From NCBI GenBank assembly GCA_021904315.1, contig CM038923.1, forward strand, positions 17,614,038 to 17,678,037: a DNA stretch of 64,000 nt, written 5' to 3'. The position numbers and the translations under genes were made by a program. Position 1 is the first letter of the stretch. Every line of letters starts with the position of its first letter. The stretch comes from Sphagnum magellanicum. Lineage: Eukaryota > Streptophyta > Sphagnopsida > Sphagnales > Sphagnaceae. A model generated the notes under the pieces. That model worked only from the letters and a program-made list of their open reading frames with translations. It did not search any database and was not told the origin of the DNA. This document shows, piece by piece, positions 1 to 11,698 of this stretch.

Positions 1-218
1 CACTAAGTAAACTTGAATTAGGAAAACCCAAAAATAATTTGCAATTTATTTGTGCCTCACCTACTTGTTAGGTTTTTCATTGTCATAGCCAACATTATAA
101 GTGATATATATGCAACAACTTGAACACAAGGTGTTGAACAGTGTAAATGCTCATAGGCTAGGAACTTAGGAAGGACATCTTGGGTATTGAACAAATGAGG
201 GTGGTTGTGGGAATTTAC

Positions 219-1621
219 ATGTAGGCGATTGTGCCTGCTTTAGTAGTTGTTTGGAGGGGCGCAAATGTAGTTTCAACAATCCTCGCAATGCCAAAATCTG
301 CCAAAATGGCTCCTCCATACTCATCCAACAATATGTTGGCAGGTTTTAGGTCACGTAAGATGATGTTTTGGTTGTGCATCTCCACAACCCCTCGACAGAT
401 ATCCAACATCCATTGGTTCACATTTGCTTGTGGTGCCTTCCGATCTATGAAAAAGCAATCCATGGAAAAAATTGTTATTAACTTGTATCATGAGCTACCT
501 GGCTATGCACAGGTTGCTTTTCCCATGAAAATCTAATACCCAACTTATAGCCTGAATTTGAGAAACATAAGAGGGCTGTGAAAACGAAACAATTCTTGTT
601 GACGATCAACATTCAATATTCTCATCACATTTAGTAATTTGTTCAAGAAATGACAAATCTTGAGTTTGTTGACAACATAATCAAACATCCTAATCAAGGG
701 ATTAGATGACAAAAGGTTAATTAGTCCAAGATTAATACCAGGATATTTCCGGAGCTCCTTGTCCAAGGATGTGACATAGCGCTTCATGACAAGACAAAAA
801 TAACCAGGTAGGAAACAAGTGCCATACAGACGACAAGCAAATCGACACCGTTCGGATGCCTTTGCCATCACAACTGCTTCTTGCAACAACCTTTGCCATT
901 GTTCAGTTGTGATGTCCTTGTCAAGCAGGGGGATTTGCTTCACAGCCACCTGCTCCTCAGAATCTTAAAAGATTAAGCAACTGAAGGTACGTCTGTAGCC
1001 TCCATCCAGTTAACAACATCCAAAAAAACTTGTGTTGGGCATTAGAGAAGCCACAACTTGGAGGTGGCCATGACCAACTCATTGCATTTATCAAAATGAG
1101 GATATAACAAAGAAACAACATTTGAGATAATGCTTCAGTTAGTTCCAACCAGTCTTGTTTTGATATCGACTTTTGAACATATCAGCCTAATCATCCTGGT
1201 CCTCAGTAAGTAATTTTTATTCAAAGCACATGATCAAATGGTCTTTCACAAATTTATGAAGATCAAATGATGAATCAAAATGATCAAATTTTGGTCGTTC
1301 ACAAGTTTGCAAAGATCAAATGATCTAAAAATGACACTTTGCAGTTTCTAACTGCCTTGACTCTTTCATTTGGGTTTGTGTAATTTTTGTGATTACAAAT
1401 CTCACAATGCTATGAAGGAGTTGGAGCCTCTGAGATTGAAAATTTGCAGCACAAGTAGTTGATTTTATTCTCACCTCCACTTTGCTATTCCCATCTTGCC
1501 ATGTCCCAGCTCTGACCACACTGAAAGCACCCTGACCCAGCACCTCTCCAAGTTCCACATCTTGAGCATCAATAGCCCAGCGCTCCAACACTTTTTGTGA
1601 CTGCAGCCGAACTAGTTCCAT
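219..1621 (-). CDS. KEG-like protein kinase, 5' half (cut by left window edge)
   Basis: Three exons are visible on the minus strand: 1621-1475 (49 codons from the ATG), 949-739 and 444-219. Intron 3 begins at 218 (GTAAAT) and runs off the window. Splice phases are 0, 1 and 2, the same as in the complete paralogue at 11699-15806. The protein reads through the glycine-rich loop (LGQGAFSVV, with Ser in place of the third Gly), VAVK in beta-3, an alpha-C region (LLQEAVVM), a catalytic loop written LRDLKPAN instead of HRDLKPEN, DFG in LADFGIAR, and ends in the activation segment at IAYM, where APE should follow. A protein kinase phosphorylates Ser/Thr or Tyr with ATP. The catalytic Asp and DFG are present, so activity is plausible. 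The CRFACRLYG...CLVM block resembles the kinase domain of plant KEG E3 ligases, recalled without alignment. The C-terminal half lies outside the window, so a beta-propeller there is only expected by analogy. Confidence 0.85.
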
Positions 1622-2450
1622 CACAACAGTCTTTGAATCTGATCTTTCGCAAGCAATTCTATAAACCTGACAAAACCCACAAATGAAACAAAAATTGATC
1701 CAAAATCTCAAAATCTGTCGACCATCTGCATCCTTTTCAGCCAAATCGCTGCAACACATTTTTTTTCTTGACAAAATGAACTCGTGAGTTGCATTCTCGA
1801 AACTTTGGACCTCAATATTCCTTCTCTAGTTTCTAGCAGCAGGTCTAGAGGTCTAGAACCTGTTCCAGAAGTCTAGAAGAGCCATCGCTATTGTCAGCGT
1901 GCACGCAAAATTTTGACGACCAGCGGTAGTGTTACAATTAAGTGGGGGTTTGGGATTCTGATCTTCTGCCGGCGGTTTCAATCCAGGGGGAGAAGTTTTG
2001 AAGGACGTAGGCTAGTAGTAGTACCTGAGGAAAACAAACCTCCGCTCGCGGACTCTTCAGATTGCACCAAAGATGTGAGCAAATGTCTCGAGTAAGAAGT
2101 CCTTTGCATCATCTTCTCACCACAGAGAGTGAGAGAGAGAGAAGAAGAAGAAGAAGAAGAAGAGAGCACGATTCCGACAAGTCGATGCCGACAACGTCAG
2201 AGCCAATATCCCAGCAGATACGAAAACTATCTTCAACGACCAAACAGCAAACAGGCAGCAACCATCGGTTCGACGGTGGACTTGGCGGCCAGGAGAAGAT
2301 GCTGAGACATAGCTGAAGAAAGAGAGAGAAGCTGATGGTGAGGACGTATGTTGATCGGCAGCCGCGGAGAGGCTTGCAAGCAAGTCTAGTAAGCGAAAAA
2401 GTCGCAAAACCGACAGTTGAGAGAGAATTTACAGCTATGTAATTGGCAAG
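1622..2450 (-). promoter_or_regulatory. Upstream region and probable 5'-UTR intron of the partial kinase gene
   Basis: This stretch is GC-richer than its surroundings and lies directly upstream of the kinase ATG. A good acceptor (pyrimidine-rich, ending TTTTGTCAG) lies at 1668-1667, leaving a 45-nt leader exon at 1666-1622. The paralogue has an equivalent acceptor 49 nt before its ATG. A possible donor, GTGAGAAG, lies near 2120. I see no convincing TATA box. The intron is inferred from the shared layout of the two paralogues. Confidence 0.4.
2123..2167. repeat. GA/GAA microsatellite
   Basis: Purine-only run of GA followed by about eight GAA units, in the presumed leader or promoter of the kinase gene. 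On the minus strand it reads as CT/TTC, a common plant core-promoter and 5'-UTR composition. Confidence 0.9.
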
Positions 2451-2502
2451 CTGCTGCGAAAACTTCTAAAACCGGCCTGAATATGCGACACTGCAGCACG
2501 GC

Positions 2503-2632
2503 CCTGGCGCTTGCATGATGGACTCCCCCAGTCCTGCAAAGCTGGGGACCTCCAGCTACAGCTCGTTCCTGGCACTTGCAGGATGAACCCCCTTAGTCTC
2601 CCAAAGGTGGGGACCTCCAGCTGCAGATTCCA
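2503..2632. repeat. Two-copy 65-bp tandem repeat, GC-rich
   Basis: Two adjacent imperfect copies start with CCTGGCGCTTGCATGATG (2503) and CCTGGCACTTGCAGGATG (2568). Both continue through GGGGACCTCCAGCT. The period is 65 bp. No coding sense was recognised. Confidence 0.75.
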
Positions 2633-2884
2633 AGCAGGAATCCCGCGAGCAAAAGCTTCTTTCCCTAACCATCGGCAGCTTTTTGCAAAGCCCTCGGCTT
2701 AAAAAACGCTAGACTCGGAGCGGATTTGCTGGTGGTGGGTTAAAAGAGAGGCCTAGTTCTGGCCCACTCCCATAGAATGAATGCTCATGAAGCAATTCAC
2801 AACAAGCTTTCCCAGAGCTTGATTCAAGCTCCGCCGGGTCCCTGGGTGCATATCAGACGCGAATGGATACGTTCTCAGCTGCCG

Positions 2885-2929
2885 AACCCTAAACCCTTAA
2901 ACCCTAAGCCCTTAAAACCCTAGACCCTA
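2885..2929. repeat. Interstitial telomere-like AAACCCT tract
   Basis: A short tract of degenerate CCCTAAA units, the plant telomere repeat, spread over about 45 bp with insertions (CCCTTAAA, CCCTAAG). Short tracts like this occur in plant promoters as telo-boxes and as internal telomeric remnants. It sits about 1.2 kb upstream of the kinase ATG. Confidence 0.7.
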
Positions 2930-3326
2930 CGTGTAGCCATGCTACAAACAAACACGCTGGCCCTGCCAATAGATAGGATATTGTACATCTACCTACTGTG
3001 TTCACACTCTGAACACCAAAAAAACCCGTTCCAATTTAAATAGTCTAAACACTTTCACCAAAAAACCGGATCACGTAATGTGAAAATGGTTCTAATAAGG
3101 TAAAACTCCTAACGTTGGATCCAATGCGATAGTTCCTGTTCCTGTTGGGGGGGGTGCAGGGCCCAACAAAACCCAAATTTCTTTTACGTACAAGGATTGA
3201 TTCCTATGTAGCTGGGTAGTTTTCTTTAGTGAAGTTTGGAGGAAAAATGAATGCCGACAGAAGGGCTGACGCTTGATCACGTGAAAAAGGAATCAAACTT
3301 GCAGGAATGCTGGCCAATGACGGTCC

Positions 3327-3622
3327 CAGTGTTTCTTTTACTGGCGAATTTTCGCCTAATTTCGACCTGAAAATATATGATTTTCGTCCTATGCAAAGGA
3401 TTTTTTACTAAAGAAAAAAAAGACCCAAGTTCGCCAGATTTTGAAATTTTTTTTTCTAATCGCCAGATTTTTTAATGATAAGTTCCTCTAGGTAGCCAAG
3501 AATATAAAAGGATTTCACGTTTCTTCTACTTTTATATCTAGTATGTAGTCAAATTTGACTAAATTATTTTCTGAATGATCACCACTTTGGCTACATCACA
3601 AAATCCTTAAAAAGAAACCTAT
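3327..3622 (-). repeat. Dispersed repeat, module B, nearly full copy
   Basis: The reverse complement aligns by eye along its whole length with 61861-62142. Both begin AAGGATTTTGTGATGTAGCC, continue through TTTAGTCAAATTTGACTACAT or a close variant, and end GGCGAAAATTCGCCAGTA followed by an AAACRCTG motif. The 14-bp palindrome GGCGAATTTTCGCC lies near 3343. Partial copies occur at 32610-32765 and 44033-44190. No coding potential. It looks non-autonomous; class unknown. Confidence 0.75.
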
Positions 3623-5703
3623 TAGTTTCGGTGTGTGACGCACTATCCAACTATTATTTGGTAAAATAGTGATTGCTTTGCTTGTCCTTTATCCCACCTG
3701 AGTTACTACTTTCCAGAGAATTCCTTGGCCTTCTAGTCAATCCTTTGAACCATCCACCAGCTTTCAGTACCTAGCATCACCATTTTATTTTATTTTTTTG
3801 TTCCACCCTGATTTTCAGGTTTCATTTCTCCTTTTCAATATGCTTCTTGCACCTGGTGAGGGCTTTGGAACATAATTTGTTTCTTTGCCCTTTTGTGACC
3901 CACAATGGGTTTTTGCACTTCTGGCTCTGGCTTGGGTCATTTCTCTTGGTTCTTCCTTTTCTGCTTTGCTGGGTGCTCTGTGTGATAATCCTTGCCAGGG
4001 TTTCCTCCCAATCTGTGAGTTAATTGAATGTCTAATCTGCCAATGGTGACATACTCTTAAGATCAGTTCCCATGGAGCCCACCCTCCCACATTTTTCTAG
4101 CAAATTTTTCACAGTTGGTCCTCTCCCACCCATCGGACTTGAGTAGTGCCTTCAATCTCTTATTTCAAATGGGCTGCAAGCCATGATGTGACAAAAAAAC
4201 TTGGGCACACAATAATCAGTCCTAGGAACATATATATTAAATGGCAGAGCCTATCTCAGAATTATCCATTGGCTTTGAGCCCACCTAAATTCTTGCTATA
4301 ACCAAGAATAAAAAGCTTGAGGTCTTTGAAGGGTCAGATCTCTCCGATCTCTCTATTTTGAGCCCACTGGTCTTCATGTTCTCAATTACTTTAGACCACA
4401 TACACTCTTAGAACAACATTAAACTTCAAGAAGAACCCAAGTCCCAAATTGCATTTTGTGATATATGGACCCATGAGTACAAATAGATTGCATAAATCAA
4501 TACTCAAAACACCACCCCTCAAATTGACAATACACAAAAACCAGCACACTTCAACTCCCCATTGACCGCTTCATGAGTTTGACAAAGAACCACAACCCCC
4601 TTTCTTTATCCACATTGTAAAATTTGACGGAATATGATTGATTTTTGAAGTTCTCAATAATTAGGGTGTTCTCTTGTGATATGCAGCTCAATAACATTCA
4701 CACACAAATATACACGACACACACACATTGAGAAGATGACAAACCGCTCTTGAGACCCATAAGATTATCATCTTCCCCCATGTCATCAACCCTCAATCCA
4801 TCTCTTAGACTAAATTCATGTCTATCAAAGTATATGGCGTAGAGAATCACTTAGTACTTCCTCAATAGCCAATCTAGCCTTTTCTTCATCATCTCCCTCA
4901 TCCTTAATCAAAAAATATAAAATCCAACTTATTTGCCTTCCTTTCTTCTTTCTCTTGCTCCACAACCTTTTTAGGTCCTTAAAAGACCTCCTTCTTTTCA
5001 ATCAACCTCCCAACGAAAATTTTGTTGACTCCCTCTTACTTGGTAGCTCCCTTGCCTCACATTCAACCAGTGTCCAACAACATCCACTCCAACTCACTCA
5101 TCCCAAATAAAAAAAAATGACACAAAGACATAAAAGACATAAACACCATTGCATTTCCATCACCTTTTTTCCTTGTTTCCATCATTGTCATCATCAACAC
5201 CCCTAACCAAAAATAGGAAAAAACATTCTTCCTTAAAACCTTAAAACTTTTCCCAATTCACATCCAAACCCTAAACTTAAAAATTTGTTGGAATAGTTCA
5301 TTCTTATGTTATCAAGTGTTTAGAATAATTATACTTCAAAGGGTCAGTTTTAGTCCATTGAGTTCAATGTTTTTTTAAAATGAATCTTCAGAGTGGCTTT
5401 AGTAGTGGCTATCTACACTTGAACTACCAACCCTATGCTTGAATTGGTTATAATTAGATGCTTGGTTATTTTTTGACTTACTATTAATGAAAAAAGAAAA
5501 GAAAAAGAGAGATTACTTTTCCCCTTGAAGTGTGGTGTATTTGGTTATTGCAAGGTGCATTGGGTGTATGACTAGTGGTTATTTTATAGATTTGAAAGAA
5601 TTTGAACTTTGGCTAAAGTAGAAAAACTTGTGGAGCCATTTGTCAATGTTGGAAAGTTGGAGTGGCAAAATTTGGTGGAAAAAAAAATGACAAATCATTT
5701 GAG
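3623..5703. other. Intergenic, no recognised feature
   Basis: AT-rich sequence without a convincing reading frame, splice-linked exons or inverted ends. The 91-codon minus-strand frame at 3815-4090 has no recognisable domain and is not called. Confidence 0.6.
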
Positions 5704-5752
5704 GGAACTGAACCCTTGTCCTAAACCACATTATACTTAGTGGTAGCACATG
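5704..5752 (-). repeat. Degenerate tRNA-like (SINE-type) core
   Basis: Read on the minus strand, GGGTTCAGTTCC resembles a pol III B box, with a weak A-box-like stretch before it. It is a diverged relative of the cores at 20093-20152, 58155-58221 and 60259-60323. It does not fold as an intact tRNA. Confidence 0.35.
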
Positions 5753-5914
5753 ATCTTAACATTCAAGTTATACATTACTTTAGTGATGCAAAAAGGTCAA
5801 ATTGGAGGGAGTGAGAAAATTTTACCCAAATTAGTTGGCATCGTGAAAATTAGGGGTTGTTTGTTATAGTAAGCCATAAAAGCCATAACACATTGAACCA
5901 AAAAGACCATTTCT

Positions 5915-7925
5915 TATTTTTCTTGTTAATTCAAATTGTTTTGGCATCATCATAAGGAAAAGTATCAATGGTATAAAACAATTTTGCAAACATATCTAGG
6001 TCTTTCAAATTGAAAATGGTTGTGCAAACATGTCAAGGTCAAGGAAGTTCTTCATGAATCCCATAATTCTAAACCATAGCCAACTCTACCACTTTCATGA
6101 GCTCCAAGAGTTGAACATTGGACATTATGGTGATCTTGAAAAAAACGATTATAGGTTCCAAATATTCACATCAAGAATTGATTGGATCTAGGTTTGGGTG
6201 GATCCAAGCTTCTTGGGCTAACAATAAAAGCTTTTCAAGATAGCAATATGAATAGGAAATGTTTATGCACATGAAGATTAGCTTTATGGGTGAAACTAAC
6301 CTTAAAGAATCCATCACATCTTGGGTAGGAAATTGTTTTCCAAGTTCATTGTTGACCTTGGTTATTGTTCCAAAACATTGTTTTTCACATGGTTAATGGT
6401 ATGTTAAAAAACATGTATCACAAGCATATAGAATGATGTCTTAGGACAACAAGATACATCATGATAGAAGGGCCAACAATTAAATTTTTTCAAGTTTTCC
6501 AAATCAATATTCAAATTAAATGCCTATTCATGCACCACCACATATAATGTCCCATTTAATAAAATTTGAAACCCATTGAACATGTTGTTCATGTAGATAT
6601 TACAGGGATTGGTGCACAACAAAAAGATTTGCCTGACACAACTTAATTGTGGCAAAAAAATCACATACAAGAATTTGTTGAAACTGGGAAAATTTTATCA
6701 ATCGTTAACCTTTTAAAGCATGGGCATGAAAAGCCCCAATATTACCTCCAAGCTAAAAATTTCAAATTATGGGCATCTTGGTTGATAATGCCAACATTTT
6801 GACACATCATCAAAAGTAAGGCACAATACTCAAATATGAAATTATTGTAATTAGGAGCAACATTGAAATTTGATACACTTTGATTTTTCAAAATATGTTA
6901 AGCCCTTATTTCCATGATGTTCATTAATTCAACAAACTTCTAAGTATTCTTTGAACTATGAAAAAAATATGCATATAAGTTTTGTAACATGTCTTTAAAT
7001 TTTTTCACAATGCCCAACATAAAAAGATTTTGGATGGCCAAATTGGTCCAATGGCTCATATAATGTAAATTGATCATGAATGGTGTTTTTTGATTTTTCA
7101 ATTGGACTATCACATATGTTTTAGCATCTTAAAAAACATTCACCCCATCAATTTTAAATGTGATTAGTTTGGATGTAATTATTTTAAAAACCAAATCATT
7201 AAAAAAAACCATGGCATCCATCAAAATGTGTTTTAAATTATCAAAAGTGGCCCCATTAATAACTCATTACAAGGATAACAGCAAAGGTGTCCACTACGAA
7301 TTTTTAACCACATAAGCACATATGGAAACCTAGGACTTTTAATATATCAATAGTTGTGACTTCATCCCAAGAAAAAGAAATGAACATAACACCTTCAGCT
7401 AAAGATTTGGTTTTCTTAACAACCATGTCATGCATGCAAGATGCCATTTCCCAACAAACTACATTTGGCCAAGAAGTGATTTTTGGAAAATTCTTGACAT
7501 CAAGGAAATGGAGCAACTTGTTCGTGTTCTCATAATTAGACATAGGTTTGCTTTTATCCAACATAAGGAAACAAATTAAAAAATGAACCAATTTCTTCTT
7601 CTTTTTTCTAATAACAACATAACAAACTTCTTAAGCAATTATATCCTTCTTAGTTGTAGCACATAAACATTCATTTTTGGTATGGATAAAATCCTTGTTC
7701 ATGTATTATTCACCATCTTTACAAACTCTTGGGATTATAAATAAGGTCGTCCTCCTTTCACCATGCTTCCGAAGGCTAGAAATTTAGGATCTAACAATTT
7801 TTCCTTGCTTTCTATTTTGGTACAAACCTTACAACTTACTTGATGTTTCTTCCCATGTGCATTCACCATTGATTTGGCCCATGGAAACTTTGCACTTCAC
7901 ACATCTTAAAACAACCTATTTAATT
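5915..7925 (-). pseudogene. Dead hAT-type transposase (zinc-finger / DUF4371-like), copy 1
   Basis: On the minus strand, co-linear pieces of one transposase appear in three frames, broken by stops and indels. In order: a zinc-finger-like N-terminus with CKVCTKIESKEKLLDPK (about 7.85 kb); an open block at 7591-7304 with KPMSNYENTNKLLHFLDV and FISFSWDEVTTID; a block with TPFMINLHYMSHWTNLAIQ and LQNLYAYFFHSSK near 7.0 kb; and a C-terminal dimerisation piece with MFAKLFYTIDTFPYDDA at about 5.95-5.99 kb. The same block order is seen at 38510-40625. hAT transposases move DNA by cut and paste; this copy cannot make an intact protein. Terminal inverted repeats and an 8-bp target duplication were not identified, so the ends are approximate. 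Family assignment is from memory of the block pattern. Confidence 0.75.
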
Positions 7926-9459
7926 CATATTCCTTTTGTTTCCTTTTAGTCTCTTCAACATAAATTCGCAAATCAACATTAAATAAAGACTAAAAAAAAA
8001 GGGCAAGGTTTGGGGTCTAGTTGTTGTTGTATGATGCTACATTGTTTGACCTAGTTCAAGAAAAGAACCTATGGAACTTAAAGTTTTTAAGAGGTTGCAA
8101 AAGTGTCATGTTCAATGAAAATAACTAAAGGAAAAAAACAACAAGAACAAAGGATCACTAAACAATAAACCGTAAGCTCAATGTTCGACTAAATGCTTAA
8201 TGTTTGATTAAATGTAATGACATTCAATTTGATTGAATGCACAATGTGTTCGGTTTGACTAAATGTAACTCAACTAAATACAACAACATTTGATTCAACT
8301 GAATGCAATGAAAAAAAAAGAAGAGTCTTCAAATTTTACTTGTACATTTTGCTTTATAAAACCCTAGAAGCTAGAGCCTTCTTGATGATTCAAAAAGTTG
8401 TGACTTGTGACCTTTCTCCCATCCCAAATCAAACATTCACAAAGCTTCCCCCATTCCCAGTCTTAATGCAATGTGGAACTTGAAGGTGGGAAGTTGGAAT
8501 CAAGATTTTAGAAACAACCATCATTGAAGATTGATAGTACAAGGCACAATGACAATAAGATGTTGCAACAATGACAATGGCATCAAATGCAAGTTGCAAC
8601 AATTGAAATAAATGTTAGAAATTAAAAGTAAATTGCATTATTGCATGAAAGCCTAAAATATGATTATGATCCATTGAAATACAACATTGCATCACGATGC
8701 AGCTCACCCAACACCAAACTTGTGCTTGAACAATCCATTGCACATTGAATTAATTTGTGTTTTAATTAACAAACTTTAGCAATAGATTTAACATCTTAAG
8801 TCTAACTACACAATTTGGCAGTGTTTATTTCAATTGCATAATTGATGATGACAAAAATGATCATTTTGTATGTGACAACAAGCAATGAACCCTATTTAAT
8901 GATCATCATTTTTTTGGCGAAGGACAACAACTACAAGTAAGAATTAGCAATAATGGACCATGTAATGGAGCCATTTGACTACTAAATAACTTTCAAACTT
9001 GCCATGTGTGACAATAAACATTAGGGTTTAAGAAAAACATACACAAATGAGGTCATATGTATGTAGAATTTAGGTCATTTTGCCCTTATTTCTGCCCTAA
9101 TTTTTAGGCATAGAGATAAAAGGGGTTAGATTCCAAGTCAAAATTTGGCCAGATTTCACCACTTTAAAAAAAGAAACATTAATTGAAATGTGATGGAAAA
9201 AAAAAAACTGACATGGAACCTTTTACGACTAGATTTTCATTGATTTTTGAGTGGGTATTCCAAAAGATAGTGGGGTGGGTGCAAGGTGGCCCACATGGAA
9301 AATGATCCTTACAACAATTTAAGTCGGTTGACTCTTGCAACCCTTAAATTTTAATGCTTGCTAAAATAAAAAAACAATGCAACAATTAAAAAAATTAATT
9401 ACAAAAAATTGCAAAACTAAAAAGGTGCATTTAAAAAACGTCAAATATCATAGTACCTC
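7926..9459. other. Intergenic, AT-rich, with a short degenerate repeat
   Basis: No gene seen. At about 8175-8312 a motif like TTYGACTAAATGYAAYG recurs imperfectly five or six times. The rest shows nothing I can support. Confidence 0.5.
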
Positions 9460-9760
9460 AGTGGCTTCCACATTTAATTGTAGAATAATTAATTTAATTA
9501 AAATTTCCAAGTTCAACACTTAAGTTTATAATTTTGAAAATTTTGATGGTAAACATTAAAATCATTGTAATATACATATATTTCAAACAACCTGAACTAT
9601 TTTAGTGGCTAGGTGGATCTTTATTTAATATCCTCCCTTCAAGACAACTAAAGTTCAACTCTTACACATTAAGTAATTTTTTTGAAATTTTGGTAGATTA
9701 AAAAATAATTTAATTTATGCCAAAGTCACCAAGGTACTATATGATACATGAAACACATAA
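9460..9760 (+). repeat. SINE-like repeat, two related pieces
   Basis: Two adjacent stretches each hold an A-box-like AGTGGCT motif (for example TAGTGGCTAGGTGG near 9605) and a B-box-like GTTCAAC about 45-65 bp downstream. They are followed by a T/A-rich body containing TAATTTATGCCAAAG. The same body follows a GGTTTGATTCTAG motif at 24330-24530. This layout fits a tRNA-derived SINE family, but an intact promoter or target-site duplication was not established. Confidence 0.4.
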
Positions 9761-11698
9761 ACGTATTTCAATTGGGTGGGGTAGTCATGGGCATGGTTTT
9801 TTTTCTCAAATTCCTCAAGTAGGTCCATCGGTGAGGATCCCCTAAAATTAATTAACATTTGGCGGTGACTTTCCTAGGTGGGCTGTAACATTTTTAGAAA
9901 AGTGCTACTACAAGTGGCGAGCTAGGAAATGCCTAGATCTAAATGTGGCTAATATAATTTATTAAATTTGAAAAATGGTGGGAAAAATCCCTAAATATCA
10001 TAAAATTCTCATAGTCTTTCCATTTTCTGAGAAAATATTCGCCACAAAAAAATACACTGATCCTGGGCACCTAAATGAAAGTAGAGGACCCCCCATCACT
10101 TATATATATATATTGGTGCCATCTTTTCATTCTAAATGTTGGCTTTGAAGCTCTTGTGAGAACATCCAAGTTCAATATTTAGGCATCTATTTCAGTTTGA
10201 ATAATTGAAATGTGGTTCTTTTGGTTGCAATTTTGAATAGTTAATAAGGGAACTTTGGAACTTTTTGTTACCACAATCTTTAATTGATGGCTTCTTGAAA
10301 TGGAACAAATTAGAGAATGGCCATGCATGCTTCCACATAATGCCCCCACATGAATGCAATTTTAACCAAGAAAATACAAAAGAGGAAATTAGAAAGATTA
10401 GGAAGATTTTGAGAACATGGTTAGATTTTGGTGGCATACTAGAACCTATGATATTTCAACTTTTCCTTGATATTTACTTGGTTCCATTTTTTCCAAGAAA
10501 ATCCTTTATATGAGTGGCAATCCCCCCTTTCTTTTTTGTTGTCAAGTGGTGAAAATTCACCACAAATTTTTTTTGACATGGGTGATGGGGGCTGAATGTG
10601 CGGAAGATTTAATGGTTATTCTAAATGATAGATTTAATGCATCAATATTGTTTAGCCCCAAATGTCATCCAGGGGACATGTAGTTTATTGCCTCAACATA
10701 AAAAAAAATTATAATGGTTTGCCAAATTGTTTTCCAAATTTTTGGTTCATTTGGAAGGATGGTTTTGAATCAAATTTAAAATGATTTTCTTTGGAATGAA
10801 TAAGTAACAAATATTTGACCTGAAAGCATGACTATTGCTTGGAACAATGAATTGCATATCAAGTGGCAATACCTCATGGGCCTAGAAAATAACTATTTCA
10901 AAAAAGTATGGTGATTTTTGGAAACCCAAAATATAAAATCCGATAAAATCCACCTCCAATTTCACCTGCAATGTAATATATTCTTGATGCTTTGATGTAG
11001 GGTTCTCGATATGTAGTAAAATGATGTGTTTTGGAAGGCAATTCTTGACATTTCGCATGACATGAGAAAGTGTTGAGTTTCTTCACTTAATGAATGTAAA
11101 AAATAAAGTTATGAATGTAGTGTCTATAGAAGATGAATATGTTAGAAAATAAGTGATTTTTTTGAGGTGTCCATCAAATATAAGGGCAAAAGAGAAAATA
11201 AATTTATAAAGTTAATGAAAATACCACTAACTGTGGTGACATGAAAAGAAAGGCATTTAAACAAAACATCCAAAAAGTTGTGTCAAAATTACATTTCATG
11301 GATAGCTTATTAGGCTACAATGTGAGCACTTGATTATTGGACAAGTTGGTTGTTTGGGCCCCTCAAAAGCTCACAATCAATGGCTATATCTAATTATATC
11401 CTTATAGATTTTGATTCACATATTTAGTTAGCTTCCCAATGTGGACAACATGTCAGAAATGTGAATCATACATTGCAAATTACAAAGGAAAATTGAGTAC
11501 AAAGTGTACCTCCATTTACATTGTAGGATCAAGGATATTAAAACAATATACAAACCATCATGTGATATGATAATCGATGACCAAAATACATGGGTTGAAT
11601 TCAATTCTAAAATTTTAAAAAAATTGTAACTTTTATCAACATGATGGAAAAGAGATTCATCTATTGGACTACCTATTGCGGAATGAATTTTTCAATTG
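9761..11698. other. Intergenic, downstream of the complete kinase gene
   Basis: AT-rich, without a supported gene. The segment just below 11699 must hold the 3' UTR and polyadenylation site of the minus-strand kinase gene, but no single signal stands out. Overlapping 81-82 codon frames at 10192-10513 on both strands have no recognisable domain. Confidence 0.5.
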
